Origin: Paramecium octaurelia
Lineage: Eukaryota; Ciliophora; Oligohymenophorea; Peniculida; Parameciidae
Assembly: GCA_905182995.1 (NCBI GenBank)
Contig: CAJJDP010000124.1
Location: 323,946-362,028 of the forward strand
DNA length: 38,083 bases
Reading direction: 5' to 3'
Below are positions 37,240 to 38,083 of this stretch, piece after piece; position 1 is the first letter of the stretch; every line of letters begins with the position of its first letter. The position numbers and the translations under genes are program-made. The notes below the pieces were generated by a model. It was not told where the DNA came from. It saw only the letters and a program-made list of their open reading frames with translations, and made no database searches.

Positions 37240-37415
37240 TCCTTTAGATTTTAATGGCGGTTTTAGATCTATGCTTTTATAATTTCAAATTTTCTTTCAA
37301 AATTGAGGCTTCTGGGCTGGTGTTCTAGGAAATTTCAGAAGGTAGCGAAAGAAAAGTGAAAATAAATACAACTTTTTGGAAAAAATTATTGTGTATTGTT
37401 GAAGGTTTATTTTAC
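37240..37415. repeat. Subtelomeric duplicated block, copy 1
   Basis: This segment aligns imperfectly with 37740-37918, offset about 493 nt. Shared landmarks are TTATAAT near the start, a GGT(A/G)TTxTAGGAAATTT core (37318-37335 here) and TTTxTGGAA…TTGAAGG(G)TTAT at the end. The copies flank the WD40 relic. Confidence 0.6.
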
Positions 37416-37450
37416 ACTAAAGAACATCTATAATGATGAACCTATGATAA

Positions 37451-37701
37451 GATCAGTTATCCAGATCTTAAACGAATAGAGTTATCATCACTACTGGATG
37501 CTAATGTAGTACCATCAGGAGAGAAACATAATGAAATGAATTTATCTTATCTTATTATTTATTTTCTTGATTTAAGACTCCACAGATAATGTAGTATGTT
37601 ATCTGAGAAGCATATTGATTTTACCCTCCCATTTCATCTGATTATTGACTTTATTTTACTTTTTTAACATCCCACAAAATAAACTTATTATCATTACTAA
37701 G
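37451..37701 (-). pseudogene. Decayed WD40-repeat gene
   Basis: Two recognisable WD40 blade pieces on the minus strand. Telomere-side, 37661-37701 encodes LSNDNKFILWDVKK, the end of a blade with the WD dipeptide. Next, 37451-37540 encodes CFSPDGTTLASSSDDNSIRL, the start and middle of the following blade, but with LRSG where LWD is expected. The pieces are collinear and about one blade apart, but the sequence between them has lost the pattern, and TGAs break the upstream frame near 37690-37700. Intact genes of this type make cytosolic WD40 propellers. The remnant is too broken to be functional. Confidence 0.7.
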
Positions 37702-37739
37702 GTTTTAACGACTTACAAACTATAGAAAAGCAAACTTAA

Positions 37740-37918
37740 TTGACTTTAAAGCTCCTTTATAATCTAAAGCCTCTCCTTTCAAGACTAAAGCTCCTTGAGC
37801 TTTTTAATTGGTATTTTAGGAAATTTTTAGAATGGTGGTATAAGTGAGAGCTAAGAATAGTGAAAAGAAATCCTACTTTCTGGAAGAACAATATATTAAA
37901 TAGTTGAAGGGTTATCTT
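37740..37918. repeat. Subtelomeric duplicated block, copy 2
   Basis: Partner of 37240-37415; contains TTATAATCTAAAGCC, the core GGTATTTTAGGAAATTT at 37811-37827 and CTTTCTGGAAGAACAAT…TTGAAGGGTTAT at its end. It lies within 100 nt of the telomere. Confidence 0.6.
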
Positions 37919-38010
37919 TATAACGATTAGGGTTTGGCCTAAAAGAGAGAGAAACCCTAGTAATAGTGTGGTTGGGGCCGGGGCGAATCTTCCTTCAAAA
38001 CGGGAACTTT

Positions 38011-38083
38011 GGGTTTGGGTTTGGGGTTTGGGGTTTGGGGTTGGGTTTGGGGTTTGGGTTTGGGGTTTGGGGTTGGGGTTGGG
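38011..38083 (+). repeat. Paramecium-type telomere
   Basis: 73 nt of pure G/T repeats running 5'->3' to the chromosome end. It parses into four GGGTTT, four GGGGTTT and three GGGGTT units plus a final GGG. Interspersed G3T3 and G4T2 units are the known Paramecium telomere type; the seven-base G4T3 units are less usual. The orientation (G-rich strand as 3' end) confirms a real right-hand macronuclear end. Confidence 0.95.

Noticed and set aside
1..38083. Short ORFs starting and ending by the standard genetic code on both strands
   Set aside because: They stop at TAA/TAG, which are glutamine here; most are fragments of the real genes or antisense shadows (e.g. + strand 7226-7429 opposite bL35m, 4064-4306 opposite the giant gene, 25310-25543 opposite eIF2B).
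1..38083. tRNA, rRNA, CRISPR arrays, insertion sequences or bacterial-type operons
   Set aside because: No T-loop/A-box patterns, rRNA stretches, regular spacer-repeat arrays or transposase motifs were seen.

Overview
The window is a macronuclear chromosome end from a ciliate, almost certainly Paramecium. Three things show this. The right end is a telomere of mixed GGGTTT, GGGGTT and GGGGTTT units. Genes read through TAA and TAG (glutamine) and end only at TGA. Frames join across very small GT-AG introns of about 18-34 nt. Read with the standard code, nearly every gene breaks into short pieces, so all coding calls here use TGA as the only stop. Gene models are manual; introns whose length is a multiple of three and that hold no TGA cannot be settled by eye.

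Layout. 1-5651 (-): the start and most of a very large secreted protein with internally repeated, propeller-like modules. 6678-13395 (-): three tightly packed genes for a mitochondrial acyl carrier protein, mitochondrial ribosomal protein bL35m and an intron-free 1904-residue coiled-coil protein. 13972-20035: an RRM/RS-type splicing-factor-like gene, a tiny unknown (-), a two-helix membrane protein, a small unknown, an Aurora-like protein kinase and a low-complexity protein carrying a PP1-type RVxF motif. 20129-25480 (-): an importin-alpha-like armadillo protein, a TPR/coiled-coil protein and the delta subunit of eIF2B. 26395-27707 (+): a secreted H-type-lectin-like protein, followed by a broken multi-pass membrane ORF.

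From about 28.7 kb to the telomere I find no convincing intact gene. This subtelomeric stretch holds cysteine-rich scraps, one 190-codon open frame of unknown nature, a decayed WD40 gene, a duplicated block around the WD40 relic and an inverted telomere-like hairpin about 50 nt inside the telomere.

Functionally the core is ordinary housekeeping (mitochondrial translation and lipoylation/respiratory ACP, RNA splicing, nuclear import, translation initiation, mitotic-type kinase). The less described material is the giant repeated secreted protein at the left edge, the large coiled-coil protein, the RVxF protein beside the Aurora-like kinase, and the decaying subtelomere.
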